A DNA stretch of 64,000 nucleotides, from contig JBFHFS010000017.1 in assembly GCA_041583495.1 (NCBI GenBank), forward strand, positions 27,053 through 91,052, written 5' to 3'. The DNA is from JBFHFS01 sp041583495. GTDB taxonomy: Bacteria > Bacteroidota > Bacteroidia > Bacteroidales > Marinilabiliaceae. The notes beneath the pieces were generated by a model, which saw only the letters and a list, made by a program, of their open reading frames with translations, was not told where the DNA came from and did not search any database. Every line of letters begins with the position of its first letter. Position 1 is the stretch's first letter. The translations under genes were made by a program, and so were the position numbers. This document shows, piece by piece, positions 44,123 to 54,504 of this stretch.

Positions 44123-47100
44123 ATGAGTATATACGAAAGTTCGGTTAAAAAACCCGTCACCGTTATTCTGATATTCGTTGGAATAATGATTTTTGGGCTC
44201 TTCTCGTTAAAATATTTGCCTATCGACCTTTATCCCGAGATTGATCCACCCATGGTGAGTGTCTTCACCTTTTACGACGGGGCCAGTGCTGCAGATATTG
44301 AAACCAATATCAGCCGTGTGCTGGAGGATAATCTCAATACCGTAAGCAATCTTAAGGAGCTCACATCCGTTTCTAAAGATAACTTATCTCTTTTAACCCT
44401 TGAGTTTGAGTGGGGAACCAACCTGGATGAATCTACCAACGATATCCGGGATGCCATAGGACGGGTGGAGAGCTTTCTTCCCGATGGGGTGGAAAAACCC
44501 ATCATCTTCAAGTTCAGCTCCAGTATGATCCCTATCATGCTGCTTTCGGCCACTGCCGAGGAGAGTTATCCCGCCTTAAGTAAAATCCTGGACGAAGGGT
44601 TGGTTAATCCACTGAACCGAATCGAAGGGGTGGGGGCGGTTTCTCTTTCGGGTGGACCCAAGCGCGAGATACAGGTGAATGTGGACCCGCGTAAGATTGA
44701 AGCTTACAATTTGTCCATCGAACAAATCGGGGCCCTCATCGGGAAGGAGAACCTGAACCTTCCCGGCGGCAGTGTCGATGTGGGAAGCCACACCTATCCG
44801 GTGCGCGTGGAGGGAGAATTTAAGTCGAGCGACGAATTGAAGCATCTGGTGGTGGGTTATTTCAATGGCCAAACCGTTAAGCTTTCCGATGTGGCCACTG
44901 TGAAAGATACCATTGCCAAAATGACTATCGATGAGCGTACCAATGGCCGCCTGGGAGCCAGACTGGTGATACAAAAACAATCGGGTGCCAACTCGGTGGA
45001 GATTGCCCAACAAGTGCAGGAGCAATTGCCCCGGTTAATGAAGAATTTGCCTCCCGATGTGGAGATAGACACCATTTTTGATACCTCCGAATTTATTGAG
45101 GATGCCATCAGTAGTTTATCCACCACTATCCTCTATGCCGGCATCTTTGTCGTGCTGGTGGTGCTCTTTTTTCTGGGTCGCTGGCGGGCCACCTTTATCA
45201 TCATTTTAACCATTCCGGTGTCGCTCATCGTATCGTTTATTTATTTGTACGCCACCGGTAACACGCTTAACATCATTTCTTTATCTTCGCTTTCCATCGC
45301 CATTGGGATGGTGGTGGACGATGCGATTGTGGTGCTTGAGAATATTACCCGCCACATCGAGCGGGGCAGTTCTCCCCGCGAGGCGGCCATTTATGGGACC
45401 AATGAGGTTGGGTTGGCTGTTGTTGCTACCACCCTTACGGTGGTGGCTGTTTTCTTCCCGCTCACGCTGGTACAGGGGTTAAGTGGTATTATGTTTCGTC
45501 AGTTGGGAATGATCGTAACCCTGGTGGTGATTGTATCTACCCTGGCTGCGCTTTCGTTAACCCCTATGTTGTCGTCGCAGATGTTGCGTCAAATGCCCCC
45601 CCGCAAAAAAGGGATTGGTAAAATTATTTTTGGTGGGTTTGAACGCTGGCTGAGCCGATTGGATAACTTCTACGAAAGAATGCTGACTGGCGCGTTAAAG
45701 CATCGTGGTTGGCTGGTAGCGGGGGCCATTGCGATATTTGTGGGAAGTATTATGTTGGTGCCTTTGGTGGGAACTGAGTTTATTCCCCCTTCAGATAACG
45801 CACGCATCGGGGTGGTGGTAGAATTGCCCATTGGTATGAGGTTGGAGCGCACTACCGAAGTGGCCCGTAGTATTGAAAAACTGTGGGAAGAAAAATATCC
45901 GGAAATAGAAGTCATCTCTGCCAGTGCCGGTATAGCCGATGCCAGTAATATCTTCTCTGCCTTTGGCGACAACGGGTCGCACATCATTAATTATACCCTG
46001 AGGCTTTCTTCCAGAACTCAGCGGGATCGCGACATCTTTGAAATAGGGGATGAGATGCGTAAGGATCTGGCGAAAATGCCTATCGTTGAGCACTATCGTG
46101 TGGACCCGGGAGGCAGTCGCGGAGGTGGTATGGGCGGAGGTCAGAGTGTGATCGATGTCATCATCTCGGGTTACGATCTCGATGAAACCAGCCGTATTGC
46201 CGAGGAGCTCTCACAGGAAATGGAAAAAATGGAGGGCTTGCGGGATATTGAGTTGAGTCAGGAAGATCCCAAAGTGGAGTATCAGCTGGTCCTCGATCGT
46301 GAAAAGTTGGCCATTTATGGGTTAAGTACCTCCACGGTGGCCAATGCCATGCGTAACCGGGTGAATGGTCTGGTCGCTGCCCTTTATCGTGAGGATGGGG
46401 ATGAGTACGATGTTAGAGTCCGGTTTGATGAGCCTTTCAGGGAATCGGTTCAGGCCATCGAAAATATTCTGGTCTACAACTCCGCTGGTGAGGCAATCCG
46501 TATTCGGCAGGTGGGCCATGTGGAGGAGTTTTTTGCCCCTCTTTCTATTCAACGCGAAAACCGGCAGCGGGTGGTTAAAGTGTCGGCAGCCCTTTATAAG
46601 GCATCGCTTACCGATGTGGTCGCTGAAATCAACCAACAGCTTTCCAGGCTTGAAATTCCCGCCGGGGTTGGCGTGGATATTGGGGGTACCGCCGAAGATC
46701 AGCAGGATTCTTTTGGGGATTTGTTATTGTTGTTTGCTCTGGTGGTTATCCTGGTGTACATCGTCATGGCTTCTCAGTTTGAATCCTTGCGGTCGCCCTT
46801 TATCATCATGCTTTCCCTTCCCTTTGCCTTCACCGGCGTATTTCTGGCCTTGTTCATTACCGGCAACACACTGAACCTGATCTCGCTTATCGGAGGCGTT
46901 ATGCTGGTGGGTATTGTGGTTAAAAACGGTATTGTGCTTGTCGACTATACCAACCTCATGCGGGATCGGGGGATTCCCCTTTTTGAAGCCGTGGTGCTTT
47001 CCGGTAAATCCAGGCTTCGGCCAGTTTTAATGACCACTCTGACCACTATCCTGGGGATGTTACCTCTGGCCATTGGCTTTGGAGAGGGCTCAGAGATCTG

Positions 47101-47248
47101 GCGACCCATGGGGATCTCCATTATTGGTGGTCTTTCCGTTTCAACGCTGATAACCCTGGTGCTGATTCCTGTGGTGTATACCATGTTTGGCGCCAACCGA
47201 TTGAAAAAAGAGCATGAACGCCATGCCCTTCTGGCCGAAAAAATTTAA
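44123..47248 (+). CDS. RND efflux pump, inner-membrane subunit (first system)
   Basis: A 1041-residue HAE-type RND permease. The proton-relay segment in helix 4 is GMVVDDAIVVLENI with both aspartates, and helix 10-12 motifs (GVMLVGIVVKNGIVLVDY, RPVLMTTLTTILGMLPLA) are present. Two periplasmic loops of about 300 residues each give the porter and docking domains; a Gly-rich stretch GGSRGGGMGGGQS (about 668-680) lies in the second. Proton-driven export of hydrophobic compounds is the family role; the substrate is unknown. Confidence 0.95.
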   Translation: MSIYESSVKKPVTVILIFVGIMIFGLFSLKYLPIDLYPEIDPPMVSVFTFYDGASAADIETNISRVLEDNLNTVSNLKELTSVSKDNLSLLTLEFEWGTNLDESTNDIRDAIGRVESFLPDGVEKPIIFKFSSSMIPIMLLSATAEESYPALSKILDEGLVNPLNRIEGVGAVSLSGGPKREIQVNVDPRKIEAYNLSIEQIGALIGKENLNLPGGSVDVGSHTYPVRVEGEFKSSDELKHLVVGYFNGQTVKLSDVATVKDTIAKMTIDERTNGRLGARLVIQKQSGANSVEIAQQVQEQLPRLMKNLPPDVEIDTIFDTSEFIEDAISSLSTTILYAGIFVVLVVLFFLGRWRATFIIILTIPVSLIVSFIYLYATGNTLNIISLSSLSIAIGMVVDDAIVVLENITRHIERGSSPREAAIYGTNEVGLAVVATTLTVVAVFFPLTLVQGLSGIMFRQLGMIVTLVVIVSTLAALSLTPMLSSQMLRQMPPRKKGIGKIIFGGFERWLSRLDNFYERMLTGALKHRGWLVAGAIAIFVGSIMLVPLVGTEFIPPSDNARIGVVVELPIGMRLERTTEVARSIEKLWEEKYPEIEVISASAGIADASNIFSAFGDNGSHIINYTLRLSSRTQRDRDIFEIGDEMRKDLAKMPIVEHYRVDPGGSRGGGMGGGQSVIDVIISGYDLDETSRIAEELSQEMEKMEGLRDIELSQEDPKVEYQLVLDREKLAIYGLSTSTVANAMRNRVNGLVAALYREDGDEYDVRVRFDEPFRESVQAIENILVYNSAGEAIRIRQVGHVEEFFAPLSIQRENRQRVVKVSAALYKASLTDVVAEINQQLSRLEIPAGVGVDIGGTAEDQQDSFGDLLLLFALVVILVYIVMASQFESLRSPFIIMLSLPFAFTGVFLALFITGNTLNLISLIGGVMLVGIVVKNGIVLVDYTNLMRDRGIPLFEAVVLSGKSRLRPVLMTTLTTILGMLPLAIGFGEGSEIWRPMGISIIGGLSVSTLITLVLIPVVYTMFGANRLKKEHERHALLAEKI

Positions 47249-47400
47249 AAGGGTCGTTAGGTAAAAAAGTCCAAAATGGTAAACCCGACTCTGCACAGGC
47301 TCTGTAGCTATGGCGCAAACGTTGCTGGCCCTGTTTTGGGGAAGTGAAATGGTGAATTAAACCCTGGTGGGAATGAATCCCATCGAAAAAATAAACTCGA

Positions 47401-47694
47401 ATGAAAGCAGTTTTTATCGTATACAATCAGGCCTTAACCGAAAAAATAGAGCTTATACTAGACCGGGAAGGATTGCGGGGATATACCCGCTGGAACCAGG
47501 TGCAGGGCCGTGGAACAAAAGATGGAGAACCTCATTTGGGCACCCATACCTGGCCGGCCCTGAATGAATCGATACTTACTATGGTCCCTGCCGATAGGGT
47601 GAAGGGTTTATTGGATCATCTCAATAAGGTCAATCACCAGGCCGAGATGCAAGGATTGCATGCCTTTGTGTGGGATGCTGAGGTAGGCGTTTAG
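47401..47694 (+). CDS. PG0541-type transporter-associated PII-like protein
   Basis: A 97-residue cytoplasmic protein beginning MKAVFIVYNQALTEKI with the pattern LNESILTMVPADRVKGLLDHL and a ferredoxin-like alpha-beta layout reminiscent of PII. Homologues accompany RND pumps in Bacteroidota, and it lies 152 bp downstream of the pump and before the operon terminator. A sensory or gating role on the pump is an inference. The frame has a second possible start to its left, which I do not favour. Confidence 0.75.
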   Translation: MKAVFIVYNQALTEKIELILDREGLRGYTRWNQVQGRGTKDGEPHLGTHTWPALNESILTMVPADRVKGLLDHLNKVNHQAEMQGLHAFVWDAEVGV

Positions 47695-47700
47695 AAATAA

Positions 47701-47735
47701 AAAATGGCTTTGTCCTCATCGGACAAAGCCATTTT
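47701..47735. terminator. Strong terminator after the first efflux operon
   Basis: A perfect 15-bp stem: AAAATGGCTTTGTCC (47701-47715), loop TCATC, GGACAAAGCCATTTT (47721-47735). Symmetric A and T runs make it bidirectional. Its AATGGCTTT/AAAGCCATT core recurs in the terminator at 54710-54743. Confidence 0.92.
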
Positions 47736-47795
47736 TGTAAATAGTCGTCGGCGGGTTCATTTATACTGTGCTAAAGAGAAACCATTCGCCGTGTT

Positions 47796-47949
47796 TTAAA
47801 ACTTCCAGCCTACGGTTACGGCTATCTGATGATCGAGATCATATCGCCCGGTTCTTGAAAGTCATCCTCTATATAAGGTGAGTAATAGAGCGAATGAATG
47901 TACGATTGGTAACGATACAAATAGGCCAGGTCCACAAACATGTTCTGTT
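47796..47949 (-). pseudogene. 3'-end remnant of the outer-membrane protein gene found at 54801
   Basis: This 154-bp stretch matches 54801-54958, the last 50 or so codons and stop of the intact gene, in the same orientation. It has a handful of substitutions and a 4-bp deletion (GATCGAGATC against GATCGATAGAGGTC), which shifts the frame. Similarity stops abruptly after TTCTGTT, where a dispersed repeat begins. It is a duplicated, decaying fragment, not a gene. Confidence 0.93.
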
Positions 47950-48170
47950 AGGGATTTGCGATGGGCGATATGCGATATTCATTTATAGATTTACCTCATG
48001 CCAACGATGGAAACCAGATTTATCAACACATTGGTTTAACAATAAAAATCCCATTTCGGTTGGGTTTAAGGGATGAAATAGAGGATGTGCAGGCCAGCTC
48101 TTTTTCTGCCTGATTTCTCAAGGCAGAATTGAGCTGGACTCTGACATTACTCATTTAATTTTCCGTTGTT

Positions 48171-51100
48171 TTAGCTCTGTTCTTCCAGAATGGAATATTC
48201 TTTGGGACTATTCCTTTTTATCTCGTTTTTCATTTCATTATGTTTATCCCGTTTAAGGAATTTAGAAACTATCACATAGATAATTGGAATTACGATCAGA
48301 GATAAAAACATTGAACTGGTAAGCCCTCCAATCAGTACCCAACCGATGCCACTTTTCCATTCAGCGCCTGCACCACTGGATAGAGCCAGTGGTAGCAACC
48401 CAAAAATCAACGCTAAATTGGTCATCAAAATTGGACGGAAACGCAGGTTTGTTGCTTCAATAATGGCATCATAAACTTTTACTCCTTTATTTACCAAATC
48501 GTTGGCAAAGTCAACCACCAATATGGCGTTCTTCGCAACAAGCCCCATCAACATAATTATACCCATTATGGAGAATAGGCTAAGGCTTTTTCCTGCCAAT
48601 GCAAGTGCCAGCAATGCACCAATAATCGAAAGCGGCATGGAGAACATCACCACAAAAGGATAAGCATAACTATCGTATAGTGCCACCATTGTCAGATAAA
48701 CAAAAATGATGGAAGCAATCAAAGCAATTAAAAGACTGCCAAATGATTCTGTCTGGTTTTCCAAATCACCTGCATAAACTACATCAACACCAATCGGTTT
48801 GTCAATCTCTGCCAGCTTTTGCCGGATTTCTTCCCCAACTGTTCCAATGGTTTTTCCGGCAAGTTGCCCGGTGATGGTTACAGAAGACAACTTGTTATAC
48901 CGGGAGAGCATCGAAGCCCCTTTTTGTTCTGTGATAGTGGCTATTTGTTTTAGTTTTACAATATTTCCGCTTGCAGAAATCAGTGGCATGTTTTCCAAAT
49001 CAGCCTTATCTTTTTTATTAAATTCATCGAGGATGATATTGATATCATATTCTTCGCCGTGTTCTTTGTATTTTAAATCGTTGTCCCCGGCAAAAGCCAT
49101 GCGAAGTTCAGCTCCAACTCCGCCAAGAGTTAAACCCAACCGGGCCATCTTTTCCCGGTCAACCTCAATGTTTAATTCTGTATTTCCTTCTTCGTCAGAA
49201 GTTTCCACGTCCGTAGTTCCTTCAATGTTTTGTGCAATTTCAAAAACATTTGAAGCATACTTTTTTACTTCATCGTAATTATTTCCTCTTACAATTAATT
49301 CTAAAGGACGTGTTGTTGTACCCAAAATACTCACTTCGTTTACAGTAAACTTTGGACCGGCAAAAAGAGCCGACATCTCGTTTTTTAAATTTATACTGAA
49401 TATTTTAGATGTAACCGTTCGCTCATCTTTTGGCACCAGTTTGACATTTAGCTCAGCTGCATAAGGGGTCTCGAAAATGGATAAACTTCCTCCCTGTGAT
49501 CCCACTTTTGTAAAAACCAGGTCAACTTCAGAATGTTTCAACAATTGCTCTTCAACTTTGGTGCACATCTGACTGGTTTCTTCCAATGTTGCATTTTTAT
49601 CCATCTCAAGCAAAAGAATAAATTCACCACGGTCACCCGCATCCATAAATTCAGTTTGAATAAATCCTCTTGAGACCAGTGCAAAAGATCCAAAAAACAA
49701 AACAATAACCGTTGTTAAAGTGATCGTTTTATGGCCCAAAGCCCAGTGTAAAGCAGACATGATCGCGCGCTTTATTGCATTGACAATGCTTTCAAATCCC
49801 ATCAGGATTCGGTCAAAGAGTTTATTTTTCTTTAGAACTTTAATCTTTCCGAAGCGGGAAGTTAACAACGGCACAAGCGTAAATGAAACCAAAAGACTAA
49901 TAAGTATTGAAAAAACAATGACCAGGGAGAATGCACGAAGCAATTGTCCGGTCATTCCTCCGGATATACCAATGGGTAAGAACACTGCAATTAAAACAAT
50001 GGTTATGGAAACTACAGTAATACCCAACTCGTTTGTTGCATCGAGCGATGCCTGCCAACGGTTTTTCCCTTCTTCCATGTGGCGGTAAATATTTTCGAGT
50101 ACCACGATGGCATCATCTACAATTACTCCAACAACAATCGATAAAGCAAGCAGAGTCAGCAAGTTTAGCGAGAACCCAAAAATCATAAAGACCACAAATG
50201 TGGAAACAATGGATGTAGGAATAGAAACTATAACAAAAATAAGGTTTCTGAAACTATGAAGAAAAAGCAACATAGTAATCGAAACAAGGATGATAGCAAA
50301 CAGCAAGTCTACCATTACACTTTCCACAGCGTCTTTTGTAAATTCTGAAGTGTCGCTGGCAATGGTAAAATCCAGATTGTCGGCACTGAATTTTGTTTCA
50401 AAATCGTTTAACAAAGCCTGAACCTGCTCACTGATTTCAACGGCATTTGAGCCACTTTGTTTTTGAATGGATAAACCAATTGCTGGTACCCCGTTAATAT
50501 GGGCTAGTTTCGTACTTTCTTTTGTTCCGTCAACAACAGTGGCCACATCATTTAAACGGATGGTACTCCCATTTGGCATTGTACGGATCACGAGGTTACT
50601 AATTTCGTCGACCGAAGTAAATTTTCCACCTAAACGAAGCAACGATCTTGTTTGGTCGTCGGATATATTCCCAACCGGAAAATCAAGATTGGAAGCGCCA
50701 ATCATCTGTTTTAACTGCAAAAGTGAAATTCCGTATTGTTCCAATTTTTCGGCATCAGCCTTTATCTGTATTTCACGCTGATTTCCACCAATAAGTTCAA
50801 CATCGGCGACCCCTTTTATTTGCGAAATATAGGGAACGATGTCCAAATCAATCAGGTCGTAAAATTCTTTTTCCGGAAGATCGGAAGATGCAGCGATGCT
50901 CATTATCGGGAACATGTTCATGTCCATTTTCATGTATTGCGGTTGATCGATGTCGCCGGGTAAATCGCTTAGGATGGCCTCAACCTTACGCTGACAATCC
51001 TGGAGCGAAATATCAGCATCCATATCGTCCTTTAATTCAATTATTACAATCGACACATTTTCAAGGGAATAGGAGATGATTTTATCTATTCCTTCCATTC

Positions 51101-51317
51101 CTGATACTGCGTCTTCAATGGGTTTGGTTACTGAACTTTCTACTTCGCCTGGGGCTGCGCCCGGGTAAACAGTCATAACCGCATTTACCGGAACATCTAT
51201 ATTGGGCACTAATTCCACATTTAGCCGGGTATAGCTGTAAATTCCCACCAAGGCAAGAATGGTAAAAACGACAACCGGGATGGTGGTCCTTTTTAAGGAT
51301 ATTTCTGTTATTTTCAT
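48171..51317 (-). CDS. RND efflux pump, inner-membrane subunit (second system)
   Basis: About 1048 residues from the ATG at 51317 (MKITEISLKRTTIPVVVF); a TTG six codons upstream is less likely. The helix-4 relay VVGVIVDDAIVVLENIYRH and late-helix motifs MLMGLVAKNAILVVDFAND and RPILMTNLALIFGLLPLA mark a complete HAE-type RND permease. It differs clearly from the pump at 44123, and its codons look AT-richer. It is the last gene of a minus-strand set and converges on the first efflux operon. The substrate is unknown. Confidence 0.95.
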   Translation of the reverse strand: MKITEISLKRTTIPVVVFTILALVGIYSYTRLNVELVPNIDVPVNAVMTVYPGAAPGEVESSVTKPIEDAVSGMEGIDKIISYSLENVSIVIIELKDDMDADISLQDCQRKVEAILSDLPGDIDQPQYMKMDMNMFPIMSIAASSDLPEKEFYDLIDLDIVPYISQIKGVADVELIGGNQREIQIKADAEKLEQYGISLLQLKQMIGASNLDFPVGNISDDQTRSLLRLGGKFTSVDEISNLVIRTMPNGSTIRLNDVATVVDGTKESTKLAHINGVPAIGLSIQKQSGSNAVEISEQVQALLNDFETKFSADNLDFTIASDTSEFTKDAVESVMVDLLFAIILVSITMLLFLHSFRNLIFVIVSIPTSIVSTFVVFMIFGFSLNLLTLLALSIVVGVIVDDAIVVLENIYRHMEEGKNRWQASLDATNELGITVVSITIVLIAVFLPIGISGGMTGQLLRAFSLVIVFSILISLLVSFTLVPLLTSRFGKIKVLKKNKLFDRILMGFESIVNAIKRAIMSALHWALGHKTITLTTVIVLFFGSFALVSRGFIQTEFMDAGDRGEFILLLEMDKNATLEETSQMCTKVEEQLLKHSEVDLVFTKVGSQGGSLSIFETPYAAELNVKLVPKDERTVTSKIFSINLKNEMSALFAGPKFTVNEVSILGTTTRPLELIVRGNNYDEVKKYASNVFEIAQNIEGTTDVETSDEEGNTELNIEVDREKMARLGLTLGGVGAELRMAFAGDNDLKYKEHGEEYDINIILDEFNKKDKADLENMPLISASGNIVKLKQIATITEQKGASMLSRYNKLSSVTITGQLAGKTIGTVGEEIRQKLAEIDKPIGVDVVYAGDLENQTESFGSLLIALIASIIFVYLTMVALYDSYAYPFVVMFSMPLSIIGALLALALAGKSLSLFSIMGIIMLMGLVAKNAILVVDFANDLVNKGVKVYDAIIEATNLRFRPILMTNLALIFGLLPLALSSGAGAEWKSGIGWVLIGGLTSSMFLSLIVIPIIYVIVSKFLKRDKHNEMKNEIKRNSPKEYSILEEQS

Positions 51318-51374
51318 TGCTAAATCATTTTTCAAATTGGATGCTTCCCAATTTGTTTTTTGCTTTACTTATAC

Positions 51375-52439
51375 TTACTGTAAGACTTTAACACGGTCGC
51401 CGTCGTGCAGATTCAACTGTCCGCTCACAACCACTTTTTCTCTTTCATTGAGTCCATTTATCACCTCGATATATTTATCGTCGCTTTCGCTGGTAATAAT
51501 TTCACGTTTTATTGCTTTTTCACCTTCAACTACATATACCGACGGATTCTGTCTGCTACCGGTTAGCGCTGTTTTTTCAATTAATGTTGTTTCCGCAGCT
51601 GTTACCGGAATCGTTACTTCAGCAAACAGGCCAGCCTTTAGGTGTAAGTCGCCACCGGGATTGTTCAATATTACTTCCACCTCAAATTTCATGGCGTTGT
51701 CAGCCTTTTCGCCAACCGCATTTATCTTTCCGGTAAAAGTTTTTCCGGGGATAGAAGGAATGGTAATATTTACCGGCTGACCTTTGCTAATCTTAAAAAT
51801 ATCTTTTTCGGGCACTTTTATCCATATTTTTAGTTTGGCGGTATTTACCACCTCAAAAACAGGCATTCCCCCCGAAATAAACTGGCCGTATTCTGCCATC
51901 CGTTTGTTTATAATCCCGGAGATGGGGGCTTTTATTTTGGTGTCGCGGAGCGCTTTTTTTGCAGAAATAAGATCTGCCCCGGCCTTTTTGAGCCCGATTC
52001 TGGCCTGTTCCAGGTCATGTTTGGCAATCGCTTCTCCCTGCTCCAGCCGTTTAAATCGTTCAATATCTTTTTTCTGTTGCTCGTAGTTGGCTTCGGCAAC
52101 CAAAACATTGGCTGCAATGATTTCATCGTCAACCTCGATAACCACTTCTCCTTTTTGTACATAATCACCCACATTTTTGTAAACTTTGGTTACTTTCCCC
52201 TGGGTTTCAGATAATACGTTCAATTCTTCGATGGCCGCAATCGTGCCGGTTGTAAAAATTTTCTGATTAATGCTTCCTTTTTGGGGATAAGAAATTTTTA
52301 CCGGGATTTCTGAAATGGTTTGTGAAGCGAGTGTGGTTGCCTCCTTAATTTCTTCTTTGTTCGACTTCAGCTTTAAATAAGCCAGGACTATTAAAACCAG
52401 CAGAATGGCCGGAACTAAAATTTGTTTAACTGTTTTCAT
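51375..52439 (-). CDS. RND efflux periplasmic adaptor (second system)
   Basis: A 354-residue HlyD-like membrane-fusion protein with an uncleaved-looking N-terminal anchor (VPAILLVLIVLAYLKL) instead of the lipobox seen in the first system. Biotinyl-lipoyl halves VYKNVGDYVQKGEVVIEVDD and IKAPISGIINKRMAEYGQF flank a coiled-coil hairpin; beta-barrel and C-terminal domains follow. It starts 137 bp after the TolC gene and ends 57 bp before the pump gene. Confidence 0.93.
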   Translation of the reverse strand: MKTVKQILVPAILLVLIVLAYLKLKSNKEEIKEATTLASQTISEIPVKISYPQKGSINQKIFTTGTIAAIEELNVLSETQGKVTKVYKNVGDYVQKGEVVIEVDDEIIAANVLVAEANYEQQKKDIERFKRLEQGEAIAKHDLEQARIGLKKAGADLISAKKALRDTKIKAPISGIINKRMAEYGQFISGGMPVFEVVNTAKLKIWIKVPEKDIFKISKGQPVNITIPSIPGKTFTGKINAVGEKADNAMKFEVEVILNNPGGDLHLKAGLFAEVTIPVTAAETTLIEKTALTGSRQNPSVYVVEGEKAIKREIITSESDDKYIEVINGLNEREKVVVSGQLNLHDGDRVKVLQ

Positions 52440-52576
52440 CTGTTTATATTTTTCTTTCAGTTGCCAGATGGAACTCCCAAGTAAATTTTAATCTCCGAAT
52501 CAATTTCGGAGCAGGCAATGCACATGTGTGCAACTTTATTATTAAAATTTACATGCTCGTTTCATGTTTTTTATTA

Positions 52577-53920
52577 TTAATTATTGATAAGCTTTTTAAG
52601 TTGACCGGTTGTGTTTAATAAATCAATCTCGGCCAGTTTATATTTCAGAAGTTGCTGGTTGTATAAATTTTCGGCAACAAGCAACGAAGTTTCTACATTA
52701 AGTAAATCGGTCAACGAGGCCATCCCTTCATCAAACTGAAGCTTTACCTGCTCATAAACTTTGTTGGCCAACTCCTTGTTTTCTTTTTGATCCTGGAGGT
52801 TCGACCATGCCGATAATAAGGAGTTGCTTGCATTTTTGTAGTTGGTTGTCAAATACTTACTATTCAGCTTTAAATCCTCCATATTTTGCTCCAACTTTAG
52901 TTGCGACTGAAGCACTTTTTGTTTTCGCATGCCCGAACTAAAAATGGGGATGGTGGCCTGGAGTCCGATGGTATTCACATTGCTGTAATCTTTAAACTGA
53001 AATTCTGAGGAGTAGCTTGAATAGTTGAACTGACCATAAGCCGCCAGATTGGGATAAAACGCTGATTTACTTGATTCAATCTCAAGTTCTGCAAGTTCGT
53101 TTTGTTTTTGAAGCAATTGATAGGTGGGAAGTTTTTCAAGAGTAAATGCGCCAGGGATCTGACTCATTTTATTGGCATCTACTTCAGAAATCGAATCCAA
53201 TATAATATCTTCTTCAACAGGAAGTCCGGCAATAATTTTTAAAAATCTTTTTTGAATTTGAATTCCATTTTGTAACGTTTCCCGTTGAGTTTTCAGATTG
53301 GTAACGGTTACTTTTAGCCTGTTCACATCAGTGAGTTTTACGAAATCATTCTCGTACTGCAATTTTAAGATGTTATACAGTTTTTCCAGAGCCTCAATAT
53401 TTTCATCCAGAATATTTAACGAAGCATTGCTCGCCAATACCTGATAATACAAACTGGCCACATCCTTTATCACCTCTTCTTCGGTTTTCCGAAGCATTAC
53501 TTCATATAGGTCTTCCGCCTTTTTTGCCTGTTTTACGCCGGTCAAAAAAGTTTTACTATATAGTAACTGACTCACCGTTACACCGGCCGAGGAGGTGTGC
53601 AGAGCGCTTATGTCGGAAAGTCCGCTAAGTAAAGGGGCGATATCTTCCGGTAAACTTTCTGCCAATTCCTGCGAAATCTCAATTTCCGGAATACCTATCC
53701 TTGAATAACTTAAGCGGCCCTCAACCTGGGGTAATCCATTGGCTGCTACTTCTTTTCTTTTTGCATTGCTTTCATGCTCCTGAAGGGTTGCCTTTTTTAT
53801 CGCATGATTATTCTCCACTGCATTTTTTAATAACCTGTCGAGAGAATAGTGTTCCTGGGTTTTCCCTATTGATGGCCACAATAAGAAACTCCCTAAAATA
53901 AAAATGGTTAATTGTTTCAT
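52577..53920 (-). CDS. TolC-family outer-membrane efflux protein (second system)
   Basis: A 447-residue outer-membrane factor with a signal peptide (MKQLTIFILGSFLLWPSIGKTQ). Two OEP repeats are seen, starting LDRLLKNAVENNHAIKKATLQ and ending with FDEGMASLTDLLNVETSLLVAENLYNQQLLKYKLAEI. It is 65 bp downstream of the regulator gene and first among the pump components in transcription order. Confidence 0.92.
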   Translation of the reverse strand: MKQLTIFILGSFLLWPSIGKTQEHYSLDRLLKNAVENNHAIKKATLQEHESNAKRKEVAANGLPQVEGRLSYSRIGIPEIEISQELAESLPEDIAPLLSGLSDISALHTSSAGVTVSQLLYSKTFLTGVKQAKKAEDLYEVMLRKTEEEVIKDVASLYYQVLASNASLNILDENIEALEKLYNILKLQYENDFVKLTDVNRLKVTVTNLKTQRETLQNGIQIQKRFLKIIAGLPVEEDIILDSISEVDANKMSQIPGAFTLEKLPTYQLLQKQNELAELEIESSKSAFYPNLAAYGQFNYSSYSSEFQFKDYSNVNTIGLQATIPIFSSGMRKQKVLQSQLKLEQNMEDLKLNSKYLTTNYKNASNSLLSAWSNLQDQKENKELANKVYEQVKLQFDEGMASLTDLLNVETSLLVAENLYNQQLLKYKLAEIDLLNTTGQLKKLINN

Positions 53921-53985
53921 TTGTTCTAAATAATCTTGTAAATGTTAGTTTGTTCCGAAAATTGCGAACTTAAATGATAAAAAAA

Positions 53986-54453
53986 TTAATGTGTTTCTTT
54001 ATATTCTGTTTTAAGTTTGTCCATGTGTTCAATAAAAAAAGTCATTCCTTCCAATGCTTTTTTTAAAAATTTGGCATTTCTTGAATCTGGATTCTTTTTT
54101 AATTCAATAATTTGATTAACAATATCTACTTTTTGCCGCATACTTTTTTCGATTTCAACAACCATATCATCAAAGTCCTCATAAAGGAAACGAAAATAAC
54201 GTTTACGGTCGCCGGGATAGGTCACATATTCTATTACACCACGAAGTTCCAAATTTCGCAAGGCGTTGCTTACGGTGCTTTTGCTGATTTGCATTTCCGT
54301 AACAATTTCTTCGAAGGTATATTCTTCTTTATCCATCACCATTAGCAAGCCCATAATACGCGCAGTTACCGGCTGATAGCCATCTTTTTCACTGTTTCTT
54401 CCAATACATTCAATCAGCTCTTTTTGTTTTTGAATTCTTTCTTTATCTTCCAT
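53986..54453 (-). CDS. GbsR/MarR-type winged-helix regulator of the second efflux system
   Basis: About 155 residues from the ATG at 54453. The winged helix-turn-helix is visible in YTFEEIVTEMQISKSTVSNALRNLELRGVIEYVTYPGDRKRYF, split here as EEIVTEMQISKSTVSNAL and the wing YPGDRKRYF. The C-terminal half is a helical dimer region. A frame extension to 54486 overlaps the likely promoter, so the shorter start is used. It probably represses itself and the TolC-MFP-RND genes that follow on the same strand. Confidence 0.85.
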   Translation of the reverse strand: MEDKERIQKQKELIECIGRNSEKDGYQPVTARIMGLLMVMDKEEYTFEEIVTEMQISKSTVSNALRNLELRGVIEYVTYPGDRKRYFRFLYEDFDDMVVEIEKSMRQKVDIVNQIIELKKNPDSRNAKFLKKALEGMTFFIEHMDKLKTEYKETH

Positions 54454-54473
54454 TTTCTCAGTACAATTTTGGA

Positions 54474-54504
54474 CAAATTTAAGCAAGTTTTTTTGGTTCG
54501 CAAC
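54474..54504 (-). promoter_or_regulatory. Promoter of the second efflux operon
   Basis: Read on the minus strand: GTTG (54504-54501), 19-nt spacer, TAAATTTG (54481-54474). The -7 box is a full match; the -33 box has one mismatch. Expected transcription start near 54467 lies upstream of the ATG at 54453 but downstream of the alternative start at 54486. Confidence 0.6.

Noticed and set aside
47894..48076. 60-codon open frame inside the remnant and beyond
   Set aside because: It is antisense to the duplicated 3' end and runs into unrelated repeat DNA.
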